Shown here piece after piece: positions 27,067 through 35,790 of a stretch of DNA of 64,000 nucleotides. A program made the position numbers and the translations under genes. Location of the stretch: assembly GCA_964521195.1 (NCBI GenBank), contig CAZFRE010000007.1, positions 1-64,000 on the forward strand, in the 5' to 3' direction. Position 1 is the stretch's first letter. Every line of letters begins with the position of its first letter. The notes beneath the pieces are model-generated. The model ran no database searches. It was given only the letters and a program-made list of their open reading frames with translations, and was not told the DNA's origin. The DNA is from CAWDNM01 sp964521195 (GTDB lineage Bacteria; Actinomycetota; Coriobacteriia; Anaerosomatales; JAAXUF01).

Positions 27067-28373
27067 CGCGTATGCCGAGCTTCGAGGAACTCATCGAGCG
27101 CAAACGGGACGGCCACGAACATACGCCCGCCGAGATGGACCGTGTCGTTCTCGGCTATGCGGCGGGGGAGATGCCCGACTATCAGATGGCCGCATGGCTG
27201 ATGGCTGCCTATCTCCGCGGCCTGTCCGCCGAGGAGACCGTGGCGCTGACCGATGCGATGGTCCGATCGGGGCGTGTCGTCGACCTGTCGTCGATCCCCG
27301 GCGTCAAGGTGGATAAGCACTCCACGGGCGGCGTGGCGGATACGACGACCTTGATCCTCGCGCCGCTGGTGGCCGCGTGCGGCGTACCGGTTGCGAAGAT
27401 GAGCGGACGCGGCCTCGGGCATACCGGGGGCACCCTCGACAAGCTCGAATCGATACCCGGGTTCCGTGTCGAACTCTCCGCCGATGAGTTCCTGTCACAG
27501 GTCGCCCGGACGGGCATCGCCGTGATCGCGCAGTCCCCCGATATCGACCCTGCCGACAAGAAGATGTATGCGCTGCGCGACGTCACGGGCACCGTGCCCT
27601 CCATTCCGCTGATCGTGGGCTCGATCATCAGCAAGAAGGTCGCAGGTGGCGCCGATGCCATCGTGCTGGATGTGAAGGTCGGCTCCGGTGCGTTCATGAA
27701 GTCCGAGGCGGATGCGAGGCTGCTCGCCCGCGAGCTGACCCGTGTCGGCGAGGCACTCGGCCGCAAAGTCGTGTGCTTGATGTCGGACATGGACCAGCCC
27801 CTCGGCATGGCGGTCGGGAACGCCCTTGAGGTGCGGGAGGCCATCGAAACGCTCCGCGGCGAGGGGCCTGCAGCACTGCGAGAGCTGTGCTTGGAGTTCG
27901 GGAGTCGGATGCTCGTGCTCGCAGGACGCGCGGCGGATGAACACGCTGCTCGCGCCCTACTCGTGGAAGCGATCGACTCCGGAACGGCGCTCGCGAAGTT
28001 CCGCGAGTGGATCGAGGCGCAGGGCGGGGACCCCCGGATTGCGGACGACACCTCGCTGTTGCCGTCGTCGAGGCTGTCTCGCACCGTGTCGGCGCACGAT
28101 TCGGGCTTCGTCGCACGCTTCGATGCTGAAGGCGTCGGTCGTGCGGCTATGCTGCTTGGAGCCGGTCGTGCGCACGTCGACGACGCGATCGACCCCGGGG
28201 CGGGGCTGCTGCTCGGTGTGCGGGTCGGCGACCGCGTCGAGCCCGGTACCGTCTTGTGCACGCTTTTCGGCGACACGATCGAGCAGATCGAGGCAGGCGA
28301 GGAGCGGTTCGGCAAGTCGATTCACCTGTCCGACGAGCCGGTGACCTCGCCGCCCCTCTTCCACGCGCTCTGA
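27063..28373 (+). CDS. Pyrimidine-nucleoside / thymidine phosphorylase
   Basis: Cleaves pyrimidine (deoxy)nucleosides with phosphate to the free base and pentose-1-phosphate, which the adjacent DeoB then isomerises. The 436-residue length fits the family. The phosphate-binding KHSTGGVADTTTL motif, KMSGRGLGHTGGTLDKLES and DVKVGSGAFMK are visible. Sequence alone does not separate pdp from deoA. The start is GTG 27063, overlapping the deoB stop. Confidence 0.93.
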   Translation: MTRMPSFEELIERKRDGHEHTPAEMDRVVLGYAAGEMPDYQMAAWLMAAYLRGLSAEETVALTDAMVRSGRVVDLSSIPGVKVDKHSTGGVADTTTLILAPLVAACGVPVAKMSGRGLGHTGGTLDKLESIPGFRVELSADEFLSQVARTGIAVIAQSPDIDPADKKMYALRDVTGTVPSIPLIVGSIISKKVAGGADAIVLDVKVGSGAFMKSEADARLLARELTRVGEALGRKVVCLMSDMDQPLGMAVGNALEVREAIETLRGEGPAALRELCLEFGSRMLVLAGRAADEHAARALLVEAIDSGTALAKFREWIEAQGGDPRIADDTSLLPSSRLSRTVSAHDSGFVARFDAEGVGRAAMLLGAGRAHVDDAIDPGAGLLLGVRVGDRVEPGTVLCTLFGDTIEQIEAGEERFGKSIHLSDEPVTSPPLFHAL

Positions 28374-28459
28374 CGCAGACGCACGCAGCCGCCGCGGGTG
28401 TCGGCTAGACTGTCGCACGTACGCACACGCCGGTGAGTCACCGTGAGGAGTCCCCACGC

Positions 28460-29203
28460 ATGCACGAGCAGCGCCGCATTGACCCGAGATGGCTGATTCT
28501 CGGAGGCATCGCCGCCATCGCGATCGCCTTGAACTTCCAGAGTATGGATCTCACCCGCGTCCTCGGCGTCATGTTTCGCTTCGTCGTCATCTTCCCGGCG
28601 ATCATCCTGCACGAGATCTCGCACGGGTACGTTGCGTACCTGCTCGGAGACCCCACGGCGAAGCGCATGGGGCGGCTCACACTCAACCCGTTCGCACACA
28701 TCGACGCCATCGGCACCGTCATCATGCCGCTCGCCCTGCTGTTCCTTTCCGGCGGTGCGTTCTTCTTCGGGTACGCGAAGCCGGTTCCGTTCGACCCCCG
28801 CAACTTCAAGGATGAGCGCACAGGGATGATGCTCACGGGCGTCGCGGGCCCGGTGACCAACATCGTGCTCGCCATCGTCTTCGGGATCGCATCTCGGTTC
28901 TTCACGGTCCCGGGCGGGGTGTGGGATCCGTCCAGCTTCAACTCGGTCGGTGCGTTCCTGCTGTACTTCAGCTACGCGAACCTCATGCTCGCGTTCTTCA
29001 ACCTCGTTCCGATCCCGCCGCTCGATGGCTCCCGCGTGCTGCAGTGGATCCTCCCGGACAGCCTCCGGGACGCCTATCACTCGCTCGAGCGCTACGGCTT
29101 CCTGATCCTCATCGCGCTGACCTGGTTCGTGCCCGGCATCTTCAACGCCTACCTTGCGATGACCGTGTGGCCGATCTTCTCGGCGATCACGGGCGTTCGC
29201 TGA
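28460..29203 (+). CDS. Site-2-protease-like membrane zinc metalloprotease (M50 family)
   Basis: An intramembrane or rhomboid-like short M50 protein of 247 residues with about six helices. The zinc site HEISH lies near residue 50, and the downstream LVPIPPLDGSRVL provides the N-P-x-D-G-type Asp ligand, although the usual leading N of NPxDG is replaced by IPPLDG. GAGGAG is 9 nt before ATG 28460; a GTG at 28433 would add nine residues. Family members in Gram-positive bacteria cleave membrane-bound regulators; the substrate here is unknown. Confidence 0.87.
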   Translation: MHEQRRIDPRWLILGGIAAIAIALNFQSMDLTRVLGVMFRFVVIFPAIILHEISHGYVAYLLGDPTAKRMGRLTLNPFAHIDAIGTVIMPLALLFLSGGAFFFGYAKPVPFDPRNFKDERTGMMLTGVAGPVTNIVLAIVFGIASRFFTVPGGVWDPSSFNSVGAFLLYFSYANLMLAFFNLVPIPPLDGSRVLQWILPDSLRDAYHSLERYGFLILIALTWFVPGIFNAYLAMTVWPIFSAITGVR

Positions 29204-29291
29204 CTCGTCAGACTGCGGCCGAATCGAGCGCATGCTGCGGTATCATGCGAAGGCACTCATTCGACCGCCTCGGCAGGGAGAACCCCGCTAC

Positions 29292-30386
29292 ATGACTTCG
29301 AAGAAGCGCACCCTCACCGGCTACCGGCCCACCGGCAAGCTCCACATCGGGCACTGGTTCGGCAACCTGCAGAACATGCTGCAGATGCAGCATGACTATG
29401 ACGCCTACTACTTCATCGCGGACTACCACGCGCTGACGACGCTGTGGGCCGACCCGAGCCACGTCCGCGAGTCGACCGAGGAGATGGTGCTCGACTGGCT
29501 TGCCGCCGGACTCGACCCAGAACGCTGCACCATCTACCGGCAGTCCGACGTCCCTGAGGTCGTCGAGCTCATGACCTTCTTCGCGATGGTCACCCCCAAG
29601 GCGTGGCTCGAGCGCGTACCGAGCTACAAGGAGCAGCGCGAGCAGATCACCGACAAGGACCTCGGGAATCTCGGGTTCTTCCTCTACCCGCTGCTTCAGG
29701 CCGCCGACATCACCGTGGTGCTCGCCGATGCGGTGCCAGTGGGCGAGGACCAGCTGCCGCACCTTGAGCTCACGCGCGAGATCGTACGCCGCTTCAACAA
29801 CACGTACGGCGCCTACCTCGTCGAACCGGAGGCGATCATCGCCAAAGAGGGCGCGCGCGTCCCGGGCACCGACGGGCGCAAGATGTCGAAGAGCTACGGT
29901 AACGCGATCTACATCAGCGACCCTCCCGATGAGATGCGCGCGAAGGTCATGTCGTTCGTCACGGACCCACAGCGCAAGCTCAAAACCGACCCGGGCGATC
30001 CCGACATCTGTCCGCTGCACGCCGTCCACAAGCTGTTCGCGCCCGCCGATGAGATCGCGGAGTGGGACCGCTGCTGCCGTGATGCGTCATGCGGTTGCGT
30101 GGCACACAAGCGCAAGCTCGCCGACGACCTCGTCGCCTACTACGAGCCGTTCCAGGCACGTCGAGCCGAGCTCGCGGCCATCCCGGGCCATGCGTGGGAG
30201 GTTCTGGCCGGCGGTGCGAAGAAGGCCAGTCCTGTGACCGCCCATGTGGTCGGCGTGTGCCGCGAGCTTGTCGGCATCGACGAGCGTACCGAGCTCACCG
30301 CCGGCGTGGAGCCCCGGGACCCCAACGCAGTCAACTCCGCGCCGTCATTCGCCGAGGGCGAAGACGACGACAGCACCGTGCTCTGA
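29292..30386 (+). CDS. trpS: Tryptophanyl-tRNA synthetase with an iron-sulfur-type motif
   Basis: Class I synthetase of 364 residues charging tRNA-Trp. The HIGH motif is HIGHW (18-22) and the KMSKS loop is at 197-201. Between KMSKS and the anticodon-binding end lies C240 ... C261-C262 ... C267-G-C269-V-A-H272. In the Thermotoga maritima enzyme a C-x22-C-x6-C-x2-C motif holds a [4Fe-4S] cluster; here C240, C262 and C269 align with the first three ligands and the fourth position is His272. A short acidic tail ends the protein. The start is ATG 29292 with GGGAG upstream. It is followed at 10 nt by scpA. Confidence 0.92.
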   Translation: MTSKKRTLTGYRPTGKLHIGHWFGNLQNMLQMQHDYDAYYFIADYHALTTLWADPSHVRESTEEMVLDWLAAGLDPERCTIYRQSDVPEVVELMTFFAMVTPKAWLERVPSYKEQREQITDKDLGNLGFFLYPLLQAADITVVLADAVPVGEDQLPHLELTREIVRRFNNTYGAYLVEPEAIIAKEGARVPGTDGRKMSKSYGNAIYISDPPDEMRAKVMSFVTDPQRKLKTDPGDPDICPLHAVHKLFAPADEIAEWDRCCRDASCGCVAHKRKLADDLVAYYEPFQARRAELAAIPGHAWEVLAGGAKKASPVTAHVVGVCRELVGIDERTELTAGVEPRDPNAVNSAPSFAEGEDDDSTVL

Positions 30387-30396
30387 GGCACTGACG

Positions 30397-31176
30397 GTGG
30401 CCGGCTACACAGTCAAGACCGACATCTTCGAGGGGCCTTTCGACCTGCTGCTGCACCTCGTCTCGCGGCAGAAGCTCGACGTGTCCGCGATCTCGGTCTC
30501 AGACGTCGCCGACCAGTACCTGGCCTACATCGACCGGATGCACGACCTCGACATCGACATCGCGAGCGACTTCCTCCTCGTGGCGGCCACACTGCTCGAG
30601 ATCAAGGCGTCATCACTGCTCCCCAAAGAGGAGCAGTACTTCGGTGACGAGCTCGACGACCTGTCGCCCGATGAGGCCAGGGACATCCTCGTGGCGCGCC
30701 TGCTCGCCTACAAGCAGTTCAAGAACGCCGCCGCCGAGATCTCCGCCCGGATGGAGGCCGAGGACCGCATGCATCCTCGGCAGGCCGGCCTTGAGGCTGA
30801 GTACCTGACACTCATGCCTGACTACCTCGAAGGCGTCACGCTACGTGGACTCGCCGTCATCTGCGCTGACCTGCTGCATCGTCGCGAGGTATTCCTCCTC
30901 GAGGCGGAGCACGTGGCGTCGATGCCCATCTCACTCGAACTCCACGCCGAGAGCGTCCATCGCCAGCTCGTCAAGCATGGCACCGTTCGATTCAGCGAGA
31001 TCCTCGAGGGCAACGCCTCGGCCGAAGTCGTGGTCGTGACCCTCTTGGCCATCCTGGAACTGTACAAGCGGGGTCTTGCCGACATCGCTCAGGATCATCT
31101 CTTCGGTGAGATCGTGATCACGCATATCGATGATGAGGAGGCTGCACGTCGCGGTCTCCCCGAGGACCGGGAGTAG
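30397..31176 (+). CDS. scpA: Segregation and condensation protein A
   Basis: Kleisin subunit that bridges the SMC dimer for chromosome condensation. In the 259-residue protein the N-terminal FEGPFDLLLHLVSRQKLDV, the IASDFLLVAATLLEIKA helix and the C-terminal winged-helix region EVVVTLLAILELYKRG are family hallmarks. The start is GTG 30397 with TGAGGC upstream. It is immediately followed by scpB, as in most bacteria; smc is not in the window. Confidence 0.94.
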   Translation: MAGYTVKTDIFEGPFDLLLHLVSRQKLDVSAISVSDVADQYLAYIDRMHDLDIDIASDFLLVAATLLEIKASSLLPKEEQYFGDELDDLSPDEARDILVARLLAYKQFKNAAAEISARMEAEDRMHPRQAGLEAEYLTLMPDYLEGVTLRGLAVICADLLHRREVFLLEAEHVASMPISLELHAESVHRQLVKHGTVRFSEILEGNASAEVVVVTLLAILELYKRGLADIAQDHLFGEIVITHIDDEEAARRGLPEDRE

Positions 31177-31181
31177 CTGCC

Positions 31182-31805
31182 ATGACCGTCGACTCGACCC
31201 TGCGCGGCTCGCTTGAGGCGCTCCTGTTCGTCTCCGATGAGCCGGTGTCGGCGGCACGCCTTGCGAAGGTGCTCGATGCATCTCCGTCCGAGATCGACAC
31301 CGCCCTTGCCAACATCGCCGAGGAGTACCGCGAGACTGACCGCGGGTTCCAGCTTCGAGAGGTGGCCGGCGGGTGGCGCTTCTACACGCATCCCGCATAC
31401 CACGACGTGATCGAGAGCTACGTGCTCTCCTGGGACACGCGTCGTCTGTCGCAGGCGGCCCTCGAGGCCCTCGCGGTGGTCGCGTACCACCAGCCGGTCA
31501 CGCGTAACGGCATCAACGCGGTACGCGGCGTCAACAGCGAGGGCGTTCTCGCATCGCTCGTCGAGAAGGGCCTCGTGCGCGAGGTGGGCCGGGACCGCAA
31601 TGCCGGCAACGCGATCCTGTACGGGACCACGCGCACCTTCCTCGAGAAGTTCGGGCTCAAGGACCTCACCGAGTTGCCTCCGCTCGAGGAGTTCGCTCCG
31701 GATGCGGATACGGAGCGCGCGATCCGCGACAGGCTGTCGACGGGCGACGGGCCGGTGTTCGGCGCCGAGGACGCCGCCGATGACGACGTAGAGCTGGTCG
31801 ACTGA
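31182..31805 (+). CDS. scpB: Segregation and condensation protein B
   Basis: Forms a winged-helix dimer that binds the ScpA kleisin. In 207 residues the two winged-helix domains contain LEALLFVSDEPVSAARLA at the start and SQAALEALAVVAYHQPVTRNGINAVRGV in the middle. It lies 5 nt after scpA and just before rluB, the common scpA-scpB-rluB order. Confidence 0.94.
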   Translation: MTVDSTLRGSLEALLFVSDEPVSAARLAKVLDASPSEIDTALANIAEEYRETDRGFQLREVAGGWRFYTHPAYHDVIESYVLSWDTRRLSQAALEALAVVAYHQPVTRNGINAVRGVNSEGVLASLVEKGLVREVGRDRNAGNAILYGTTRTFLEKFGLKDLTELPPLEEFAPDADTERAIRDRLSTGDGPVFGAEDAADDDVELVD

Positions 31806-31808
31806 CCG

Positions 31809-32624
31809 ATGCAGCCCGCTGACAGCGACCGTCGTGAGACCGGACGCACGTCCGCCGAACCCCAGACAGGGGAGCGGGTCGTTCCGATGCGTCTCCAGAA
31901 GTTCCTGGCGCGCGCCGGCGCCGCTTCTCGCCGCGGGAGCGAAGACCTGATGACGGCCGGGCGCGTTGCCGTCAACGGCGTCGTCGCCACGGAACTCGGC
32001 ACGCGGGTCGATCCCCTTGTCGACACCGTCACCCTGGATGGCGCCCCTGTCACGCTCAGCCAGGCGCCGGTGTACATCGCCTTCAACAAGCCGCCGGGCG
32101 TCGTGACGACCATGAGCGACCCCCAAGGGCGACCTACCGTGGCGCAGTTCGTGCCGGTCGAGGCGAATCCCGGGCTGTTTCCCGTGGGGCGGCTCGACTA
32201 CAACACCACGGGGCTCCTGCTGTTCACCACCGATGGCGAGATCGCGCACCGCCTTCTGCATCCCAGCCGGCACGTCGAGAAGGTCTACCGCGCGCTCGTC
32301 GACGGGCGCGCGTCCGATGCCGCACTCGGTCGCCTCCGAGACGGCGTAGCACTCGACGACGGCATCACCGCACCAGCGCGGGTGCGCGTACTGCGCTCGT
32401 CCGGCAACTCGACGTACGTCGAGATCGCGATCCGCGAGGGGCGCAAGCGCCAGATTCGCCGCATGTTCTCCAAGATCGGACATCCCGTGGTCGAGCTCCA
32501 CCGCGTCTCGTTCGGTCCCGTCGGCATCGAGGGCATCACGCGCGGCGCATGGCGTCATCTGACCGCCGAGGAGATCGCGGCGCTGCGCGCGGCGGTCGGA
32601 ATGACCGAAGCCGAGGTGAGGTGA
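31809..32624 (+). CDS. rluB: Ribosomal large subunit pseudouridine synthase B-type
   Basis: Isomerises a uridine in 23S rRNA helix 80 (U2605-type target). An S4 RNA-binding domain begins at MRLQKFLARAGAASRR (residue 27 from the upstream start). The catalytic domain has GRLDYNTTGLLLFTTDGE with the active Asp, and GRKRQIRRMFSKIGHPV. The family normally starts at the RLQKFLA segment, and ATG 31887 has AGGGGAG 12 nt upstream, so the first 26 residues may not be translated. The stop overlaps cobU by one base. Confidence 0.9.
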   Translation: MQPADSDRRETGRTSAEPQTGERVVPMRLQKFLARAGAASRRGSEDLMTAGRVAVNGVVATELGTRVDPLVDTVTLDGAPVTLSQAPVYIAFNKPPGVVTTMSDPQGRPTVAQFVPVEANPGLFPVGRLDYNTTGLLLFTTDGEIAHRLLHPSRHVEKVYRALVDGRASDAALGRLRDGVALDDGITAPARVRVLRSSGNSTYVEIAIREGRKRQIRRMFSKIGHPVVELHRVSFGPVGIEGITRGAWRHLTAEEIAALRAAVGMTEAEVR

Positions 32625-33232
32625 TGGCGCTCGTTGTGATCACCGGCGGGGCCCGCAGCGGCAAGTCGGCGGCGGCGCAGCGGCTCGCGGCCGAGCGGCA
32701 GCGGGCGGGACTACCGGTCCACATCGCGGTGTTCGCGTCCGAGAGCGACACCGAGATGGCTGCACGCATCGCCGCACACCGGGCGGACCGGCCGGCCGGC
32801 TTCAGCGTCATCGAAGCCGGCGGTTCCATCGACTGGCTCGGAGACGTGCCGGATGCAAGCCTGCTGGTGGTCGACTGTCTCGGCACGTGGCTGGGGCGAG
32901 TGATGGAACAGTGCTGGACCGACACGGCAGTGTCGGGTACGGACTTCGACGACTTCGAGACGATCCCGGAAGCATTCGCGGACCGATTCGCGGACGGCGT
33001 CGGCGTGGTCATCGACGCACTGTCCCGTCGGCGGGGAGACACCCTCGTCGTCACCAACGAGGTCGGGTCGGGCGTGGTGCCCGCGTACCCGGCGGGCCGA
33101 CTCTTCCGAGATGAGCTCGGGCGCGCCAATGCCACTCTCGTATCCTGCGCCGATGCCGCCTACCTCGCGGTGTCCGGCCGCCTGATCGATCTTGCCGTGC
33201 TACCGAGTGAAGCCACCTGGCCCACGGACTGA
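32624..33232 (+). CDS. cobU: Bifunctional adenosylcobinamide kinase / adenosylcobinamide-phosphate guanylyltransferase
   Basis: Phosphorylates adenosylcobinamide and transfers GMP to give AdoCbi-GDP, the activated intermediate for lower-ligand attachment. The 202-residue protein has the P-loop GGARSGKS at 8-15, the VDCLGTWLGR segment and VTNEVGSGVVPAYPAGRLFRDELG, which are characteristic of CobU. First gene of a four-gene cobamide cluster. No cobalamin riboswitch is visible upstream. Confidence 0.94.
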   Translation: MALVVITGGARSGKSAAAQRLAAERQRAGLPVHIAVFASESDTEMAARIAAHRADRPAGFSVIEAGGSIDWLGDVPDASLLVVDCLGTWLGRVMEQCWTDTAVSGTDFDDFETIPEAFADRFADGVGVVIDALSRRRGDTLVVTNEVGSGVVPAYPAGRLFRDELGRANATLVSCADAAYLAVSGRLIDLAVLPSEATWPTD

Positions 33233-33255
33233 CCTGCGAAGGAGACCCCACCCGA

Positions 33256-34335
33256 ATGCCGAACAAACCATCATCCGAGCAGGCCCTGCGGCCCATTCTC
33301 GCGTCCGTCCTGAATACCGATGCGCGCTTCGAAGAGGCGGCGTGGGACCGGCTTGACAGTCTCACCAAACCGCCTCGCTCCCTGGGGCGCCTCGAGGCGA
33401 TCGCTGCCCAGGTGGCCCGGATCCAACGCACCGACCACCCGTCGGTCGCATCGAAACGCATCCTCCTCATGGCTGGCGATCACGGGGTTGTCAGCGAGGG
33501 CGTCTCGCCCTACCCGCAGGATGTCACGTGGCAGATGGTGGCGAACTTCTCGGCGGGCGGTGCGGCGATCAACCAGATCGCGCGCTCGGTCGGCGCCGAG
33601 GTCGTGGTGTATGACGTGGGTGTGGCGAGGGACCTGGGCGACCTGGCCGGCGTGCACCACGCCAACGTGGCGGCCGGTACCGCGAACATGGCGCACGGTC
33701 CGGCTATGTCGCGTGAGCTGTGCGCACGGGCGCTCATGGTCGGCGTCAGCGCAGCACGACACGCCGCTGAGCAGGGCGTCCAGCTGATCGGCACGGGGGA
33801 GATGGGCATCGGCAACTCCACCGCGGCCGCGGCACTCACCGCGGCACTCACCGGAGCCGATCCTCGTACGGTGGTCGGCAAGGGCACCGGGCTTGACGAG
33901 CCGGGTGTCGCCCGCAAGTCCGAAGTCGTCCGTCTCGCTCTCGACGTGAACGCCGTCGAGACCCTCGACCCGCTCGGCGTGCTTGCCGCGGTCGGCGGGC
34001 TTGAGATCGCGGCGTTGGCCGGCGTGATGATCGGCGGCGCCCGCGAGGGTATACCGGTCGTCGCGGACGGCTACATCTCCGGCGCGGCTCTGCTCGCAGC
34101 GCTCGCCCTCTGTCCCGCTGTTCGCGACTACGTGCTGCCGTCGCACCTGTCCGCCGAGCCTGGCCATCGTGTGCTTCTCGACTTCGTGGGGCTCGCGCCC
34201 GTGTTCGATCTCGACATGCGGCTCGGTGAAGGCACCGGCGCCGCGCTGGCGATGGGTATCGTCGACGCAGCGTGTTCGGTCTTGTCGGGCATGGCCACGT
34301 TCGCCGAGGCCGGCGTGTCCGGCGCAGGGGAGTGA
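33256..34335 (+). CDS. cobT: Nicotinate-nucleotide-dimethylbenzimidazole phosphoribosyltransferase
   Basis: Activates the lower-ligand base to alpha-ribazole phosphate for cobamide assembly. The 359-residue protein shows LTKPPRSLGRLEAIA near the start, MAGDHGVVSEGVSPYP, the GTGEMGIGNSTAAAAL motif and the late LDMRLGEGTGAALAM with the catalytic Glu. GGAGAC lies before ATG 33256. The stop overlaps a possible GTG start of cobS. Confidence 0.95.
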   Translation: MPNKPSSEQALRPILASVLNTDARFEEAAWDRLDSLTKPPRSLGRLEAIAAQVARIQRTDHPSVASKRILLMAGDHGVVSEGVSPYPQDVTWQMVANFSAGGAAINQIARSVGAEVVVYDVGVARDLGDLAGVHHANVAAGTANMAHGPAMSRELCARALMVGVSAARHAAEQGVQLIGTGEMGIGNSTAAAALTAALTGADPRTVVGKGTGLDEPGVARKSEVVRLALDVNAVETLDPLGVLAAVGGLEIAALAGVMIGGAREGIPVVADGYISGAALLAALALCPAVRDYVLPSHLSAEPGHRVLLDFVGLAPVFDLDMRLGEGTGAALAMGIVDAACSVLSGMATFAEAGVSGAGE

Positions 34336-34343
34336 TCCTCACG

Positions 34344-35108
34344 ATGCCGCGACCGCATCCCTTCCGAAACGCGCTGCTCGCGGTCTCGCTTTTGACGGCG
34401 GTACCGACACGTGTCGACTGGCCGCGTGACGAACGCCCTCACGTCGCGGGCTGGTTCCCGCTTGTGGGCGCGATGGTCGGCAGTACCGGCTACGTCCTGG
34501 TCAAGCTCGCCGAGCAGGCGCGGGTGCTCCGCCATGCACCGTTCGCCATGGCAGCGCTCGTCGTCGTGGTCTGGGCGCTCCTCACACGGCTACTGCACTG
34601 GGATGGGCTCGCGGACGTCGCAGACGGCTACTGGGGCTCACACGACGCCGCACGGCGCCTTGAGATCATGGCTGACAGCCACACTGGAGCGTTTGGGGCG
34701 GCGGCGGTCGCCATCGTGGCCGCGCTGCAGGTCGCTTCGCTCGGCTCGTTCATCGTGCGCGATCAGTCGCCGCTCATCGTGGTCCCCCTCATCGCCAGAT
34801 TCGCGGCGACAGCAGCCGCGTGGCTCGGCAAGCCGGCACGACATGGAGGACTGGGGAGTACGGTCATGGGCCCGCCCGACGCGCTGTCCGCCGTGGTGTG
34901 CATGGCTTCCCTGAGCGTGGGCGTGGCGCTGCTCTGGTCGGGGACGGGCGCGATGGGACTGCTCCTCGGGCTCGGCGGGCTCGTCCTCGCGCTCGGCGTC
35001 CCGCACGTGCTCTCGATGCGATTCGGTGGCGTCACCGGGGACGTGATGGGCGCGAGTGTGCTCATCACGGAGAGCCTGCTCTTCTTCGCGTTCGCGTTGG
35101 CGGTGTGA
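34344..35108 (+). CDS. cobS: Adenosylcobinamide-GDP ribazoletransferase (cobalamin synthase)
   Basis: Integral membrane enzyme that joins AdoCbi-GDP and alpha-ribazole (phosphate). The 254-residue protein has several helices and the family motifs LLTAVPTRV near the start, GWFPLVGAMVG, LLHWDGLADVADG with acidic metal ligands, and the C-terminal GGVTGDVMGASVLITE. ATG 34344 with GGGGAG about 11 nt upstream is preferred; GTG 34332 overlapping the cobT stop is possible. Confidence 0.94.
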   Translation: MPRPHPFRNALLAVSLLTAVPTRVDWPRDERPHVAGWFPLVGAMVGSTGYVLVKLAEQARVLRHAPFAMAALVVVVWALLTRLLHWDGLADVADGYWGSHDAARRLEIMADSHTGAFGAAAVAIVAALQVASLGSFIVRDQSPLIVVPLIARFAATAAAWLGKPARHGGLGSTVMGPPDALSAVVCMASLSVGVALLWSGTGAMGLLLGLGGLVLALGVPHVLSMRFGGVTGDVMGASVLITESLLFFAFALAV

Positions 35109-35695
35109 CCGTGACCGAGACGCACATCCTCATCGTGCGGCATCCGGAGACCGAGGCCAACATCAACGGCCGCTTCGTCGGACAGGGTGAGTCGCCGTTC
35201 ACGGCGACGGGCCGTGTTCAGGCACGCAGACTGCCGCGCAAGATCGCGCGCTTCGAGCCGGAGGCCGTGTGGACGTCGCCGCTGCTGCGAGCCAGGGTCG
35301 TGGCCGAACGCGCAGCTCGCCTTGCCGGTCGCCCGCTCCATGTCGAGGACCGGCTCATCGAACTCGACTTCGGTGCTGCGCACGCTCTGACCTTCGACGA
35401 GATCGTTGCAGCCGACATCCCGTTCAACTACCGCTCCGCAGAAGAGCCCGTAGCCCCGGGAGGGGAGTCCCGCAGAGATCTGCAGCGACGTGTCGGCGCT
35501 CTCGTCGATGAAGTGTGCTGCACGAGTGGCCGCCACGCCTTCGTGTGTCATGCAGGCGTGATGCGCGCCGCCCTCGCGCACGTATTGGGCCTCACCGGGG
35601 ACCAGCTGTGGGCCTTCTCCATCCACAACGCCCAGCTGGCGCATGTGCGGGTCGTGGACGGCTTCGGACTTCTGGAGGACTACCGCCAAGGCTAG
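35105..35695 (+). CDS. cobC: Histidine phosphatase family protein, probable alpha-ribazole phosphatase
   Basis: Branch-1 histidine phosphatase of 196 residues. The catalytic loop reads VRHPETEAN (usual RHGET), keeping the phosphorylated His, the two Arg positions (SPLLRARVVA) and the second His in VCHAGVMR. Because it overlaps cobS by GTGA and closes the cobUTS cluster, it probably dephosphorylates alpha-ribazole phosphate or the cobamide phosphate. The biochemical role is inferred from context; a general phosphoglycerate-mutase-like phosphatase is the alternative. Confidence 0.78.
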   Translation: MTVTETHILIVRHPETEANINGRFVGQGESPFTATGRVQARRLPRKIARFEPEAVWTSPLLRARVVAERAARLAGRPLHVEDRLIELDFGAAHALTFDEIVAADIPFNYRSAEEPVAPGGESRRDLQRRVGALVDEVCCTSGRHAFVCHAGVMRAALAHVLGLTGDQLWAFSIHNAQLAHVRVVDGFGLLEDYRQG

Positions 35696-35790
35696 GCGGC
35701 GTATGGCATTGTGGTTGCCCCATACGTCACCACCTGCGACAATCTTCCGCACGACCCTCGCGCCCCCGTGGCGCAGGCTGAAGGGCTGAG

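Noticed and set aside
32549..32640. Cobalamin riboswitch before cobU
   Set aside because: The cobU start abuts the rluB stop and no B12-box or adenosylcobalamin aptamer sequence is visible in or before rluB.
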